Source: an uncultured beta proteobacterium (GTDB taxonomy: Bacteria > Pseudomonadota > Gammaproteobacteria > Burkholderiales > Burkholderiaceae_C). From it: DNA of 13,194 nucleotides. The notes below the pieces were generated by a model. That model was given only the letters and a program-made list of their open reading frames with translations. It was not told the origin of the DNA and did not search any database. The DNA lies in NCBI GenBank assembly GCA_903944555.1, contig CAJASG010000276.1:1-13194 (forward strand). The letters are read 5' to 3'. Positions 1 to 6,821 of the stretch are shown in pieces (positions within the stretch are counted from its first letter, which is position 1; each line of letters opens with the position of its first letter). A program made the position numbers and the translations under genes.

Positions 1-488
1 CTTGCTGACAGAGAAAAGTTGGCCCGCGGCCCCAGTACTTCAAGCATCGCCATGATGATCGAGTAAGGCTCTTCCCCCGTTGAAGCGGCGCTACACCAAA
101 CTTTCCAAGAAGTTCCTGCTGGCTTTGATTTCAGGTGATCTGCAAAAATATCAAAATGATGCTGTTCTCTGAAAAAAGAAGTTAAATTCGTGGTCAAAGC
201 ATTCACAAACTCCTGCCACTCGGGCCCATCGCCCGACTCCAACCAACTCAAGTACTCACGAAAGCTCTGGTATCCGGTTTCACGAAGCCGTCTAGAGAGT
301 CGGCTATACACCATCGCATGTTTACCATCATGCAAGCTAATGCCTGCACGCTTATAAATCATCCCTTGCACACGGTCAAAATCAGCGTCCGTCCATGTGA
401 ATTCTCGACCTTGCATACTCGTCGCACCGGAGTCCGCACCTTCGAACAGTGTTTTTGACTGAGCTACTAAATGTCCAAACCTCTCCAT
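1..488 (-). CDS. cheR: Chemotaxis receptor methyltransferase CheR (partial, C-terminus beyond left edge)
   Basis: CheR uses S-adenosylmethionine to methylate glutamates on chemoreceptors for adaptation in the cytoplasm. About 162 N-terminal residues are visible. They include the all-helical N-terminal domain (segment around RAGISLHDGKHAMVYSRLSR), the conserved stretch LTTNLTSFFRE followed by HHF, and the start of the SAM-binding domain with the hallmark CSAASTGEEPYS. The family is normally about 270-290 residues, so roughly 40% is cut off. I chose ATG at 488 because it gives an N-terminal extension of the length seen in E. coli CheR. A GTG lies one codon upstream, with a stop (TAG) 8 codons before that, and an internal ATG at 416 is possible. 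No strong ribosome binding site decides between them. The gene follows cheW by about 40 bp and is probably cotranscribed with it. Confidence 0.95.
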   Translation of the reverse strand, partial: MERFGHLVAQSKTLFEGADSGATSMQGREFTWTDADFDRVQGMIYKRAGISLHDGKHAMVYSRLSRRLRETGYQSFREYLSWLESGDGPEWQEFVNALTTNLTSFFREQHHFDIFADHLKSKPAGTSWKVWCSAASTGEEPYSIIMAMLEVLGPRANFSLSA

Positions 489-528
489 CACCGAGCCAAT
501 CCGTATACTTCCCTACGGGTCAAAAAAC

Positions 529-1017
529 TCACTCCGATACCCCAACAAGGCCCATATCTGGTGCGGACATAAGACGCTCAATGTCTAAGAGGATCAACAT
601 CCTCTCCCCTAGGGACCCAAGCCCAAGCACAGATCCACTGTCGATTACGCTATCAATATCCGGGGCAGATTTAAGACTTTCTGGTGGCAACTCCATTACA
701 TCACTGACAGAGTCAACCACAATGCCAACAATTCGGCTCCGCAAATTAAGAATGATAACGACTGTGAATGAATTGTATTCAGCCTTGGAACAGCTGAACT
801 TCAATCGCATATCCACTATAGGCACTATCGTTCCACGCAGATTCACAACGCCCTTAATGAAATTAGGTGCGTTTGCCACTCTGGTTGGCGGTTCATATCC
901 GCGAATCTCTTGCACCTTAAGGATATCAATCCCATACTCTTCTTGATCCAATCGAAAGGTCAGATACTCCCTAGCACCCGATGCTGACAAATCACCAACA
1001 TTCTCCATCATGCCCAT
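529..1017 (-). CDS. cheW: Chemotaxis coupling protein CheW
   Basis: CheW is a cytoplasmic adaptor that links CheA to chemoreceptors in the signalling array. The 162-residue protein is one CheW domain of ordinary length. Visible hallmarks are the opening beta strand YLTFRLDQEEYGIDILKVQE, the segment NAPNFIKGVVNLRGTIVPIVD with the conserved NLRG turn, and VGIVVDSVSDV towards the C-terminal half. The start is well supported: AAGGAG lies about 7 nt upstream of ATG 1017. It lies 25 bp after the cheA stop and before cheR, which is the normal che operon context. No receptor gene lies between cheW and cheR, unlike enteric operons where tar and tap sit there. Confidence 0.97.
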   Translation of the reverse strand: MGMMENVGDLSASGAREYLTFRLDQEEYGIDILKVQEIRGYEPPTRVANAPNFIKGVVNLRGTIVPIVDMRLKFSCSKAEYNSFTVVIILNLRSRIVGIVVDSVSDVMELPPESLKSAPDIDSVIDSGSVLGLGSLGERMLILLDIERLMSAPDMGLVGVSE

Positions 1018-1042
1018 GTGAAACTCCTTCAGTACCTTGGTA

Positions 1043-3196
1043 TCAATGCCTAGAACGGCGAACTAGAGCACCCGTATCCAAAATTAGCGCCACTTTCCCG
1101 TCACCTAGTATCGTCGCACCGGAAACGTTAGGCACCTTTCGATAGTTGGACTCTAAATTTTTAACAACAACTTGTTGTTGACCAAGCAACTCGTCGACCA
1201 GCAAAACGACACGACTACCATCGGCTTCAACGACAACCATGATGTCGCTAGATCTTTCAAAATCAAACCTTGGAATTTGAAACACCTTTTCCAATTCAAT
1301 GACAGGCATGTACTCATCCCGAACCTTGACGAGTTGAGACCCCTGTCCAACCGTACTAACTGCATCCGCTTTGACTTGGAATGACTCCACCACGGAAGAT
1401 AGTGGGAGTATGTAAACCTCATCACCGACCCCCACGGACATTCCGTCCATGATGGCAAGTGTCAACGGGAGCCGAACAGACACCTTCATGCCGTAACCTT
1501 CGGCCGAATCAATCTCAACAGTCCCATTAAGGGCCGCGATATTTCGCTTAACTACATCCATCCCCACACCGCGACCAGACACATCTGTAACCACTTCTGC
1601 TGTTGAGAAGCCAGGTGCAAAGATCAACTGCCAAACATCCGAATCTGACATTTGATCAGATACATCTAAGCCGCGTTCACGGGCTTTATTTAGAATTTTC
1701 TCACGCGACATTCCCCTCCCGTCGTCTCTCACCTCAATCACAATAGAACCACCTTGGTGAGAGGCAGACAGGGTAATAGTCCCCGTTTCGGATTTTCCAG
1801 CAGCAAGGCGATCTGCAGGCATTTCAACCCCGTGGTCACAACTATTGCGGACTAAATGGGTCAAAGGGTCTGTAATTTTTTCAACCAAGCCTTTATCCAA
1901 CTCTGTCGCCTCTCCTTGGGTAACAAAGTCAACTTTCTTGCCCAACTTTCCAGCCAAATCCCGCAACATTCTGGGGAATCGGCTAAATACGATGGACATC
2001 GGGATCATCCGAATAGACATCACAGACTCTTGCAAATCACGTGTATTTCGGTCCAAATCTGCTAAACCAGTTAGCAATTGCTGATAAATGGCTGGATCCA
2101 GTGCTCGACTGTTCTGCGCAAGCATCGCCTGGGTAATCACCAACTCTCCAACCAAGTTAATCAGTTGGTCAACCTTGCTAATGGCAACACGAATTGTTGC
2201 GGCCTCTGGCTGGGCAGCAGGAACCCCAGTCGCAGTTTTCACAGGGACTTTTCCAACTACCTTAGCTTCCACCGAAGCTCCGATCGAACTTGCCAAAGTA
2301 GCTGGGGCTGACACAGGTGCACCTGGCGATCCATCAAAAAAGCCAAATCCAGGAAATGGAGCTAGAGGAGCGCCCGGCAACGGGTCGTCAACAATAACCC
2401 CAGGAGTGCCGGCCGCACCGTCAAAAAAGCCATACCCGACAGGAGCCTCCGGCACCGTCGACTGTTCGACTGCCGTGATTCGAATATGCTCCCTCGATAC
2501 ATGAAATGCAAACAAATCCAATAAGTCCTCATTCGTAGATGCCGTTTCCACCTCGAAGACTCTCGTATCCTTTCGATCGGAAGATAGCACTTTGATATCA
2601 CCTAAGCCGGGAATATCACGAAACAATTCTTGGATTGCATCAGCCTGCTCTGGACGCTCCAGCGGTCCGATTTTAATTTCCAACGTGCGTGTTGTTTTTA
2701 GAGGCGTGGGGGCAACCACTTTAACGATCACAGGTGCAACCGCAACAGGCGTCGGAAGCACTGTAGGCGAACCACCGGCAGCCAGCTCACTTATTCTACG
2801 TACCAAGTCTGCCGTTGGCAGCACATCCCCTTCGCCCCCCGCTTGATGGCGAGCGAGCAGACTCCGTGATGCATCCGCGGATTCCAGCAAGACATCGACC
2901 ATTGCGGCGTTCGGCTGAAGTTCGTGCCGACGAAGACGGTCCAACAAGGATTCCATTTGATGGGTCAACTCTGCGACATCGCTAAACCCGAAAGTTGCAG
3001 CCCCACCCTTTACGGAATGCGCGCACCGGAAAATCCCATTCAACTCTTCGTCATCCGCAGTTTCCAAATTCAAATTGAGAAGCATCTGCTCCATCTGATC
3101 CAAATTTTCGCCTGCTTCTTCAAAAAATATTTGATAGAACTGGGTCAGATCGAAATCCCCGCCCGAACCACCGCTATCTTGATGCGTTTCTGCCAT
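1043..3196 (-). CDS. cheA: Chemotaxis histidine kinase CheA
   Basis: CheA autophosphorylates in response to receptors and passes phosphate to CheY (and CheB elsewhere). The 717 residues hold all five domains. P1 (HPt, about 15-120) has the phospho-acceptor His60 in CAHSVKGGA. P2-like regulator docking covers about 170-245. A low-complexity Ala/Pro/Gly linker covers about 246-330. P3 dimerisation covers about 335-400. The P4 ATPase has an N box (HLVRNSCDHG, about 447-456), a G1 box DDGRGM (491-496) and a G2 box GRGVGMDVV (541-549). P5 (CheW-like) covers about 580-712. All catalytic motifs look intact. The linker carries two copies of a GFFDG motif, listed separately. ATG 3196 is preceded by AGGAG at 7 nt. 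The length is somewhat above the E. coli protein (654), mainly because of the linker. Confidence 0.98.
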   Translation of the reverse strand: MAETHQDSGGSGGDFDLTQFYQIFFEEAGENLDQMEQMLLNLNLETADDEELNGIFRCAHSVKGGAATFGFSDVAELTHQMESLLDRLRRHELQPNAAMVDVLLESADASRSLLARHQAGGEGDVLPTADLVRRISELAAGGSPTVLPTPVAVAPVIVKVVAPTPLKTTRTLEIKIGPLERPEQADAIQELFRDIPGLGDIKVLSSDRKDTRVFEVETASTNEDLLDLFAFHVSREHIRITAVEQSTVPEAPVGYGFFDGAAGTPGVIVDDPLPGAPLAPFPGFGFFDGSPGAPVSAPATLASSIGASVEAKVVGKVPVKTATGVPAAQPEAATIRVAISKVDQLINLVGELVITQAMLAQNSRALDPAIYQQLLTGLADLDRNTRDLQESVMSIRMIPMSIVFSRFPRMLRDLAGKLGKKVDFVTQGEATELDKGLVEKITDPLTHLVRNSCDHGVEMPADRLAAGKSETGTITLSASHQGGSIVIEVRDDGRGMSREKILNKARERGLDVSDQMSDSDVWQLIFAPGFSTAEVVTDVSGRGVGMDVVKRNIAALNGTVEIDSAEGYGMKVSVRLPLTLAIMDGMSVGVGDEVYILPLSSVVESFQVKADAVSTVGQGSQLVKVRDEYMPVIELEKVFQIPRFDFERSSDIMVVVEADGSRVVLLVDELLGQQQVVVKNLESNYRKVPNVSGATILGDGKVALILDTGALVRRSRH
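2312..2434 (-). repeat. Duplicated GFFDG motif in the CheA P2-P3 linker
   Basis: Within cheA two short related peptides lie 29 residues apart: YGFFDGAAGTPG at residues 255-266 (2399-2434) and FGFFDGSPGAPV at residues 284-295 (2312-2347). The shared pattern is aromatic-G-F-F-D-G-x-x-G-x-P. The surrounding linker is otherwise Ala/Pro/Val-rich and looks disordered, so the conserved aromatic-acidic core stands out. At DNA level both copies share the same run of six A (plus strand) encoding the Phe pair. I recall similar motifs in CheA linkers of related Burkholderiales but cannot verify this here. A docking or tethering role is inference. Confidence 0.7.
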
Positions 3197-3241
3197 ATCG
3201 AACTCCTGTATTCCTATCCCACCAAGCCGCAGGCATTCAAA

Positions 3242-3604
3242 TCACCGAATGACCTTCTTAATAACTTCCAGCAGTCTCGCCGGATCAAACGGCTTGACAA
3301 GCCATCCTGTTGCTCCAGCCGCCCGCCCGGCCTGCTTCATCAAATCACTGGATTCCGTGGTCAGCATAAGAATTGGGATCGTCTTAAACTGAGGATGATC
3401 CCGCAATTTACGAGTAAGACCCAAACCATCCAAACGCGGCATATTCTGATCAGTCAACACCAAATCAAATGACTGCGCTTGCGCCTTTTCATAGGCGTCC
3501 TGCCCATCCACCGCCTCAACCACCTGGTATCCAGCACCGGTCAAGGTAAACGACACCATTTTCCGCATGGACGGCGAATCATCTACAGCAAGAATTAAAG
3601 ACAT
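3242..3604 (-). CDS. cheY: CheY-type single-domain response regulator
   Basis: This 120-residue protein is a lone receiver domain with no output domain. It should accept phosphate from CheA and act at the flagellar switch or as a phosphate sink. Visible residues are the acidic pair Asp8-Asp9 (AVDDSPSMRKMV), phospho-acceptor Asp52 (LVLTDQNMPRLDG), Thr82/Thr83 (LMLTTESSD) and Lys104 (WLVKPFDP). The position matching the E. coli CheY switch residue Tyr106 is Trp101. GGAG sits about 8 nt upstream of ATG 3604. The gene lies 45 bp before cheA and 51 bp after the CheZ-like gene, so it is the operon-borne CheY. A second cheY further along the operon, as in several betaproteobacteria, may exist outside the window. 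Confidence 0.93.
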   Translation of the reverse strand: MSLILAVDDSPSMRKMVSFTLTGAGYQVVEAVDGQDAYEKAQAQSFDLVLTDQNMPRLDGLGLTRKLRDHPQFKTIPILMLTTESSDLMKQAGRAAGATGWLVKPFDPARLLEVIKKVIR

Positions 3605-3655
3605 TTGGAGCTCCGACTAGTTCAATTTGAATGGTTGTAAATGAAATCGCAAAAC

Positions 3656-4099
3656 CTAAAAGAGCTCAATGGACCCAGCATCCATTTCATCTTGTGTGAC
3701 TGGATTGGGCCTCTCCGGCACCTCTTCAACAAAAGGCACGGCCTCCCCATCCTCAGAACCCATTGACTCTGAAGCCAGCCGATAAGCGCAGCCCTGAAGA
3801 ATTTTAGACGTATGAATGATGAGCTGCGAGGCCATATCCTGAAATTGCAATTCAGTAACGGCAGCTCGCAAAGTGCTCCGAACACCATCAAGCTCTCGGG
3901 AGTCCATCAAAGCAGGGTCAGCTAAATTGGCACTCGCGCTAGTGAACCGCTCCATCAAGTTTTCCATGGTGTGCGCCAGCAAGCCATCCAGCCTCGACAA
4001 GTCATGCACAACCACCAACAGGGAGTCTTGAACCTCGGCTACGAGCATGACGGGCAATTGCACAGCTGGGGCAGCGTTCGTTGTCATGGATGGTTGCAT
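3656..4099 (-). CDS. Small CheZ-like protein, candidate CheY-P phosphatase
   Basis: This 147-residue soluble protein is the first gene of the che operon, just upstream of cheY. I do not recognise it as canonical CheZ (about 210 residues), but two features resemble it. Residues 83-93 contain ELQFQDMASQL, which aligns with the E. coli CheZ catalytic helix FQDLTGQ. Asp88 and Gln92 keep the D-x-x-x-Q spacing of its key Asp143 and Gln147. The C-terminus, QDEMDAGSIELF, resembles the acidic CheY-binding tail of CheZ, which also ends in Phe. The region between is mainly predicted helix followed by an acidic, Pro-containing linker (about 112-134). ATG 4099 is chosen with AGGA about 11 nt upstream; ATG 4087 is possible. 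A phosphatase function is inference. QFQD-type helices also occur in other chemotaxis-associated proteins. Confidence 0.6.
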   Translation of the reverse strand: MQPSMTTNAAPAVQLPVMLVAEVQDSLLVVVHDLSRLDGLLAHTMENLMERFTSASANLADPALMDSRELDGVRSTLRAAVTELQFQDMASQLIIHTSKILQGCAYRLASESMGSEDGEAVPFVEEVPERPNPVTQDEMDAGSIELF

Positions 4100-4280
4100 T
4101 TCTTAAGTCCTAAAAACCACTATTCGCATCAATCACCGTTGGCAATGTACCCAATAAATTCTACGTAGGGCTAGGTTAGCAGGAATCTATCAGATTGGGA
4201 ATATTTTGGCCCCATCCGAATGAAGATTTCAGCTTTAACTGCTTGCTCACCCTCTATTTCAGGCCCCATAATCGTTTGCA
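4100..4280. promoter_or_regulatory. Divergent intergenic region between the che operon and the REC-kinase gene
   Basis: This 181-bp stretch separates the start of the che operon (minus) from the start of the kinase gene (plus), so it must carry at least one promoter for each direction unless transcripts enter from outside. It is visibly more A/T-rich than the coding flanks. I see no convincing sigma70 pair. A weak sigma28-like match on the minus strand (TAAAGCTG at 4237-4230, 10 nt, TCGGATGG at 4219-4212) fits only part of the consensus. Two adjacent palindromes at 4161-4180 are listed separately. Confidence 0.6.
4161..4180. repeat. Two adjacent small palindromes in the divergent promoter region
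   Basis: CTACGTAG (4161-4168) is a perfect 8-bp palindrome. It is followed directly by GCTAGGTTAGC (4170-4180), a perfect 4-bp inverted repeat with a 3-nt centre. Both share CTA...TAG half-sites. The position, between two divergent start codons, suits an operator for a dimeric regulator, for example the LuxR-type regulator encoded nearby. That role is inference from position only, and such short palindromes can arise by chance. Confidence 0.35.
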
Positions 4281-5411
4281 ATGATAGCGCCGAATATGGA
4301 ACCCAGAACACCTGATAACCCTATGGTAATTCTCCACTTGGAGGACTCTGCTCTCGACCACCAATTGGTCTGCCGAGCACTCCAGAAGACCGGGCTTCAG
4401 TTTTCAATTCGTCGCGTAGAGACGCTCATTGAATTCTTAAGGGCGGCAAGCGAGACACGGTTCGACCTCATCTTGGCCGATTACCGACTGTCTGGCTTTA
4501 CCGCCTTGGATGCATGGGCTGCATTACCAAAAATTGGCGAGCGCCCCCCTTTTATTCTTCTATCGGGAACCATTGGGGAAGCTGCAGCGGTAGCAGCAAT
4601 TCACATGGGGATTAGCGACTACGTACACAAAGACGACTTAGACGGACTTGAACGTGTTGTTTTGAGATCACTGGAGGTACATCGAGCGAGGGCTGACAAA
4701 GAGAGAGCAGACCAAGAACTAGCAGCATCTGAAAAGCGCTTGGCAGAGTTTGCAGGATATTTGCAAGCGGCAATAGAAAGAGAACGGGCTGCTATTGCAC
4801 GCGAAATTCATGATGACATTGGCGGCTCTCTTGCTGCGGTCAAGCTCGATCTGGGCTGGATATCAAGACATGGCGCAAGCACTGAAACCCAAACGCATAT
4901 TGACGCGGCTACAGAGATGCTGCTGCATGCTATTGGTGCCAGCCAGCGCATCATGATGAACCTTCGCCCCGCAATATTGGACCAAGGACTCTTTGCTGCA
5001 GTACAGTGGTTAGCCGAAAGCTTCGAACGACGCACGGGAATCAAAACCGTTCTCCGTACGAATAGCATAAGCCTCTCCGCACCCAAGCCAATCTTACTGA
5101 CAGCGTACCGGACAGCACAAGAGGCATTAACGAACGTATCCAAATACGCAAACTGTACCGTGGTCCACATCGAACTTTCGAATGCAGAGGCAGTTCTAAC
5201 ACTGGAAGTGACCGACAATGGGAAGGGAATAACCGCGCTTGATATGAATAAACCCAAAGCCTTTGGTCTGCGCGGACTTCAGGAACGCGCCAAAACGGTT
5301 GGAGGATGGCTAGACGTAAGCACCATCCCGGCAAAAGGCACCTCCATTATTCTTTCAATTCCATTGCCCGCCGTTGGCGAAGATGCCCCCGTGGATCATT
5401 TCAATGATTAG
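4281..5411 (+). CDS. Soluble hybrid sensor: N-terminal receiver domain plus HisKA_3/HATPase histidine kinase
   Basis: The 376-residue protein has no membrane segment. A receiver domain (about 14-130) shows the acidic pair Glu21-Asp22 (LHLEDSALDH), phospho-acceptor Asp67 (LILADYRL), Ser95 (LLSGT) and Lys117 (YVHKDD). A charged coiled-coil linker (about 133-172) follows. The kinase is of the NarX/DegS class (HisKA_3), with the phospho-histidine at His177 in REIHDDIGGSL, an N-box-like QEALTNVSKYA (280-290), DNGKGI (312-317) and GLRGLQERA (329-337). The protein can thus both receive and send phosphate, and should phosphorylate the regulator encoded by the overlapping next gene. The start is uncertain: ATG 4281 has no clear ribosome binding site, and ATG 4296 and ATG 4323 are in frame; a stop lies 4 codons before 4281. 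The upstream partner that loads Asp67 is unknown. Confidence 0.92.
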   Translation: MIAPNMEPRTPDNPMVILHLEDSALDHQLVCRALQKTGLQFSIRRVETLIEFLRAASETRFDLILADYRLSGFTALDAWAALPKIGERPPFILLSGTIGEAAAVAAIHMGISDYVHKDDLDGLERVVLRSLEVHRARADKERADQELAASEKRLAEFAGYLQAAIERERAAIAREIHDDIGGSLAAVKLDLGWISRHGASTETQTHIDAATEMLLHAIGASQRIMMNLRPAILDQGLFAAVQWLAESFERRTGIKTVLRTNSISLSAPKPILLTAYRTAQEALTNVSKYANCTVVHIELSNAEAVLTLEVTDNGKGITALDMNKPKAFGLRGLQERAKTVGGWLDVSTIPAKGTSIILSIPLPAVGEDAPVDHFND

Positions 5412-6033
5412 AGTCGTTCTGTGTGATGACCATGCAATGGTCCGGCGAGGCATTCGGGAGACACTCGCCGATGCTGTCGATATACAGGTCGTTGCAGAAT
5501 CCGGAAACTACGCGGAAGTACGAGAGGTGCTCCGCTCGACACCTTGTGACGTGTTGCTTTTGGATCTGAATATGCCTGGTCGCGGAGGTCTCGATGTGTT
5601 AGCCAGCCTACGCGAAGCCAACTCACCCATCCGTGTTTTGATCGTTTCCATGTTTGCCGAGGACCAATATGCAATTCGGTGCTTACGGGCGGGCGCCCAT
5701 GGCTACCTTAACAAGGCTGGAGACCCTGCGGAACTGATTGCAGCGGTAAGAACAGTGGCAAGTGGGCGAAAGTACGTCACAAGGGAGGTGTCCGAAATGC
5801 TGGTCGAAAACTTGGCTTCTCCCAGCACTGAGGCCTTGCATGACTCGCTTTCAGAACGCGAACTGCAAACGTTATTGAAAATCGCTTCAGGCAAACGCCT
5901 CTCAGAAATCGCCGAAGAGCTCATGCTAAGCCCCAAGACGGTCAGTGTTTACCGCTCACGGCTTCTGGAGAAATTAAAGCTAACCAACAATGCGGAGCTC
6001 GCTGTTTACGCTATTCGCAATGAATTAGTGTGA
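5404..6033 (+). CDS. NarL/FixJ-family response regulator with LuxR-type DNA-binding domain
   Basis: The 209-residue protein is a transcription factor activated by phosphorylation. The receiver domain (1-120) has Asp8-Asp9 (VVLCDDHAMVRRG), phospho-acceptor Asp54 (LLLDLNMPG), Ser82 and Lys104 (YLNKAGDP). The LuxR helix-turn-helix lies at about 147-205, with the hallmark LSERELQTLLKIASGKRLSEIA and the recognition region LSPKTVSVYRSRLLEKL. I start it at ATG 5404, which overlaps the kinase stop by 8 bp (ATGATTAG), the usual translational coupling of such pairs. A longer reading from ATG 5374 would add ten residues before the conserved first beta strand and is less likely. The kinase is the obvious phosphodonor. 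The targets are unknown, but position between fli and che operons makes motility genes or its own promoter plausible. Confidence 0.94.
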   Translation: MIRVVLCDDHAMVRRGIRETLADAVDIQVVAESGNYAEVREVLRSTPCDVLLLDLNMPGRGGLDVLASLREANSPIRVLIVSMFAEDQYAIRCLRAGAHGYLNKAGDPAELIAAVRTVASGRKYVTREVSEMLVENLASPSTEALHDSLSERELQTLLKIASGKRLSEIAEELMLSPKTVSVYRSRLLEKLKLTNNAELAVYAIRNELV

Positions 6034-6040
6034 TCAGAGA
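6034..6040. other. Seven-base convergent junction without a terminator
   Basis: The regulator gene ends at 6033 on the plus strand and fliR ends at 6041 on the minus strand. Only seven bases separate the two stops, and I see no hairpin with a T-run around the junction. Both transcripts must therefore end inside, or run through, the opposing gene. No other terminator is visible nearby by eye. Confidence 0.7.
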
Positions 6041-6808
6041 CTAACCTCCGCCGAATACCTCGATCGCACGCCCCATTAGGGCAATAAAGGGCTGGTCCAA
6101 CATTGGTAAAGTTACAGCAATACCAACAAGGCCGACGACCAACGTGATCGGAAACCCAATGGCAAAAATGTTCATTTGCGGCGCAACCCTCGAAATAATT
6201 CCCAAAGCAAGATTTGCAAACATCAACATGCCAACCATCGGCAAAGCGATCCACAAAGCGCTTGCAAACAAATCACTTCCCAACTGATAGAGTTTCATCC
6301 TCCCAAGGGCTTCCAGAAAATTTTGATCCACCGGAAACGATCGGAAGCTCTGGATAATGGCGGCCAGCACCATGAGATGACCGTTCATCACAACAAAAAG
6401 CAACGCCGTCATCTGCCCAAAAAAACGCGCTACAGCACTTGACTGCGCATTGAGCGTAGGGTCGAAAAACGCCGCGAAATTCAAACCCATCTGAAAACCA
6501 ACGACTTCACCAGCCAGTTCCACCGCGGAAAATACAAGCCGGACAACAAATCCAATCGCGAGTCCAATACCGACTTGCTGCACCACTGCACCCATGGCTT
6601 GGGAATCGTTGAAACCGATAACAGGCATATCGGGCAAGCTCGCTTGGGTGGCCAGCGCCACAAAAAATGCCAACGCAATCTTTGCCCTTGTTGGAAATGC
6701 GCGGGATGAAAACACCGGAGCCGTTGTGAAAACAGCCAGAACACGTAGAAAAGGCCAGAATATGGGCGAAATCCACGCAACAAGCTGGGCCTCGGAAATA
6801 GAAATCAC
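6041..6808 (-). CDS. fliR: Flagellar export-gate protein FliR
   Basis: FliR is an inner-membrane component of the flagellar type III export gate, assembled with FliP and FliQ. From the chosen start the protein has 255 residues, the usual family length, with several hydrophobic segments including WISPIFWPFLRVLAVFTTAP, ALAFFVALATQASL and GFPITLVVGLVGIAVTLPML. The motif GFQMGLNFAAFFDP-type segment (here VVGFQMGLNFAAFFDP) is typical of FliR. I start it at GTG 6808, giving M-ISISEAQLVAWISP, which matches how FliR proteins normally begin and leaves 13 bp after the fliQ stop. The longer reading from 6850 would overlap fliQ by 29 bp and add an unlikely polar extension. No clear ribosome binding site precedes the GTG, so coupling to fliQ is likely. 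It is the last gene of the fli operon. Confidence 0.95.
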   Translation of the reverse strand: MISISEAQLVAWISPIFWPFLRVLAVFTTAPVFSSRAFPTRAKIALAFFVALATQASLPDMPVIGFNDSQAMGAVVQQVGIGLAIGFVVRLVFSAVELAGEVVGFQMGLNFAAFFDPTLNAQSSAVARFFGQMTALLFVVMNGHLMVLAAIIQSFRSFPVDQNFLEALGRMKLYQLGSDLFASALWIALPMVGMLMFANLALGIISRVAPQMNIFAIGFPITLVVGLVGIAVTLPMLDQPFIALMGRAIEVFGGG

Positions 6809-6821
6809 AATGTGCTGATTG

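Noticed and set aside
449..946. 165-residue plus-strand open frame opposite cheW
   Set aside because: It lies antisense to a clear cheW gene, has low-complexity Ser/Thr/Arg-rich composition and matches no family I know. It is a shadow of the coding frame.
2924..3472. 182-residue plus-strand open frame opposite cheA and cheY
   Set aside because: It crosses two recognised minus-strand genes and their gap and has no recognisable domain; chance open frame.
4212..4237. Sigma28-like promoter on the minus strand upstream of the CheZ-like gene
   Set aside because: Only about 6 of 8 and 4 of 8 positions match, and the spacer is 10 rather than 11 nt. Too weak to call as a promoter.
5374..5403. Upstream ATG starts for the response regulator inside the kinase gene
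   Set aside because: They add residues before the first receiver beta strand, whereas ATG 5404 places that strand at the very N-terminus as usual and overlaps the kinase stop in a typical coupling.
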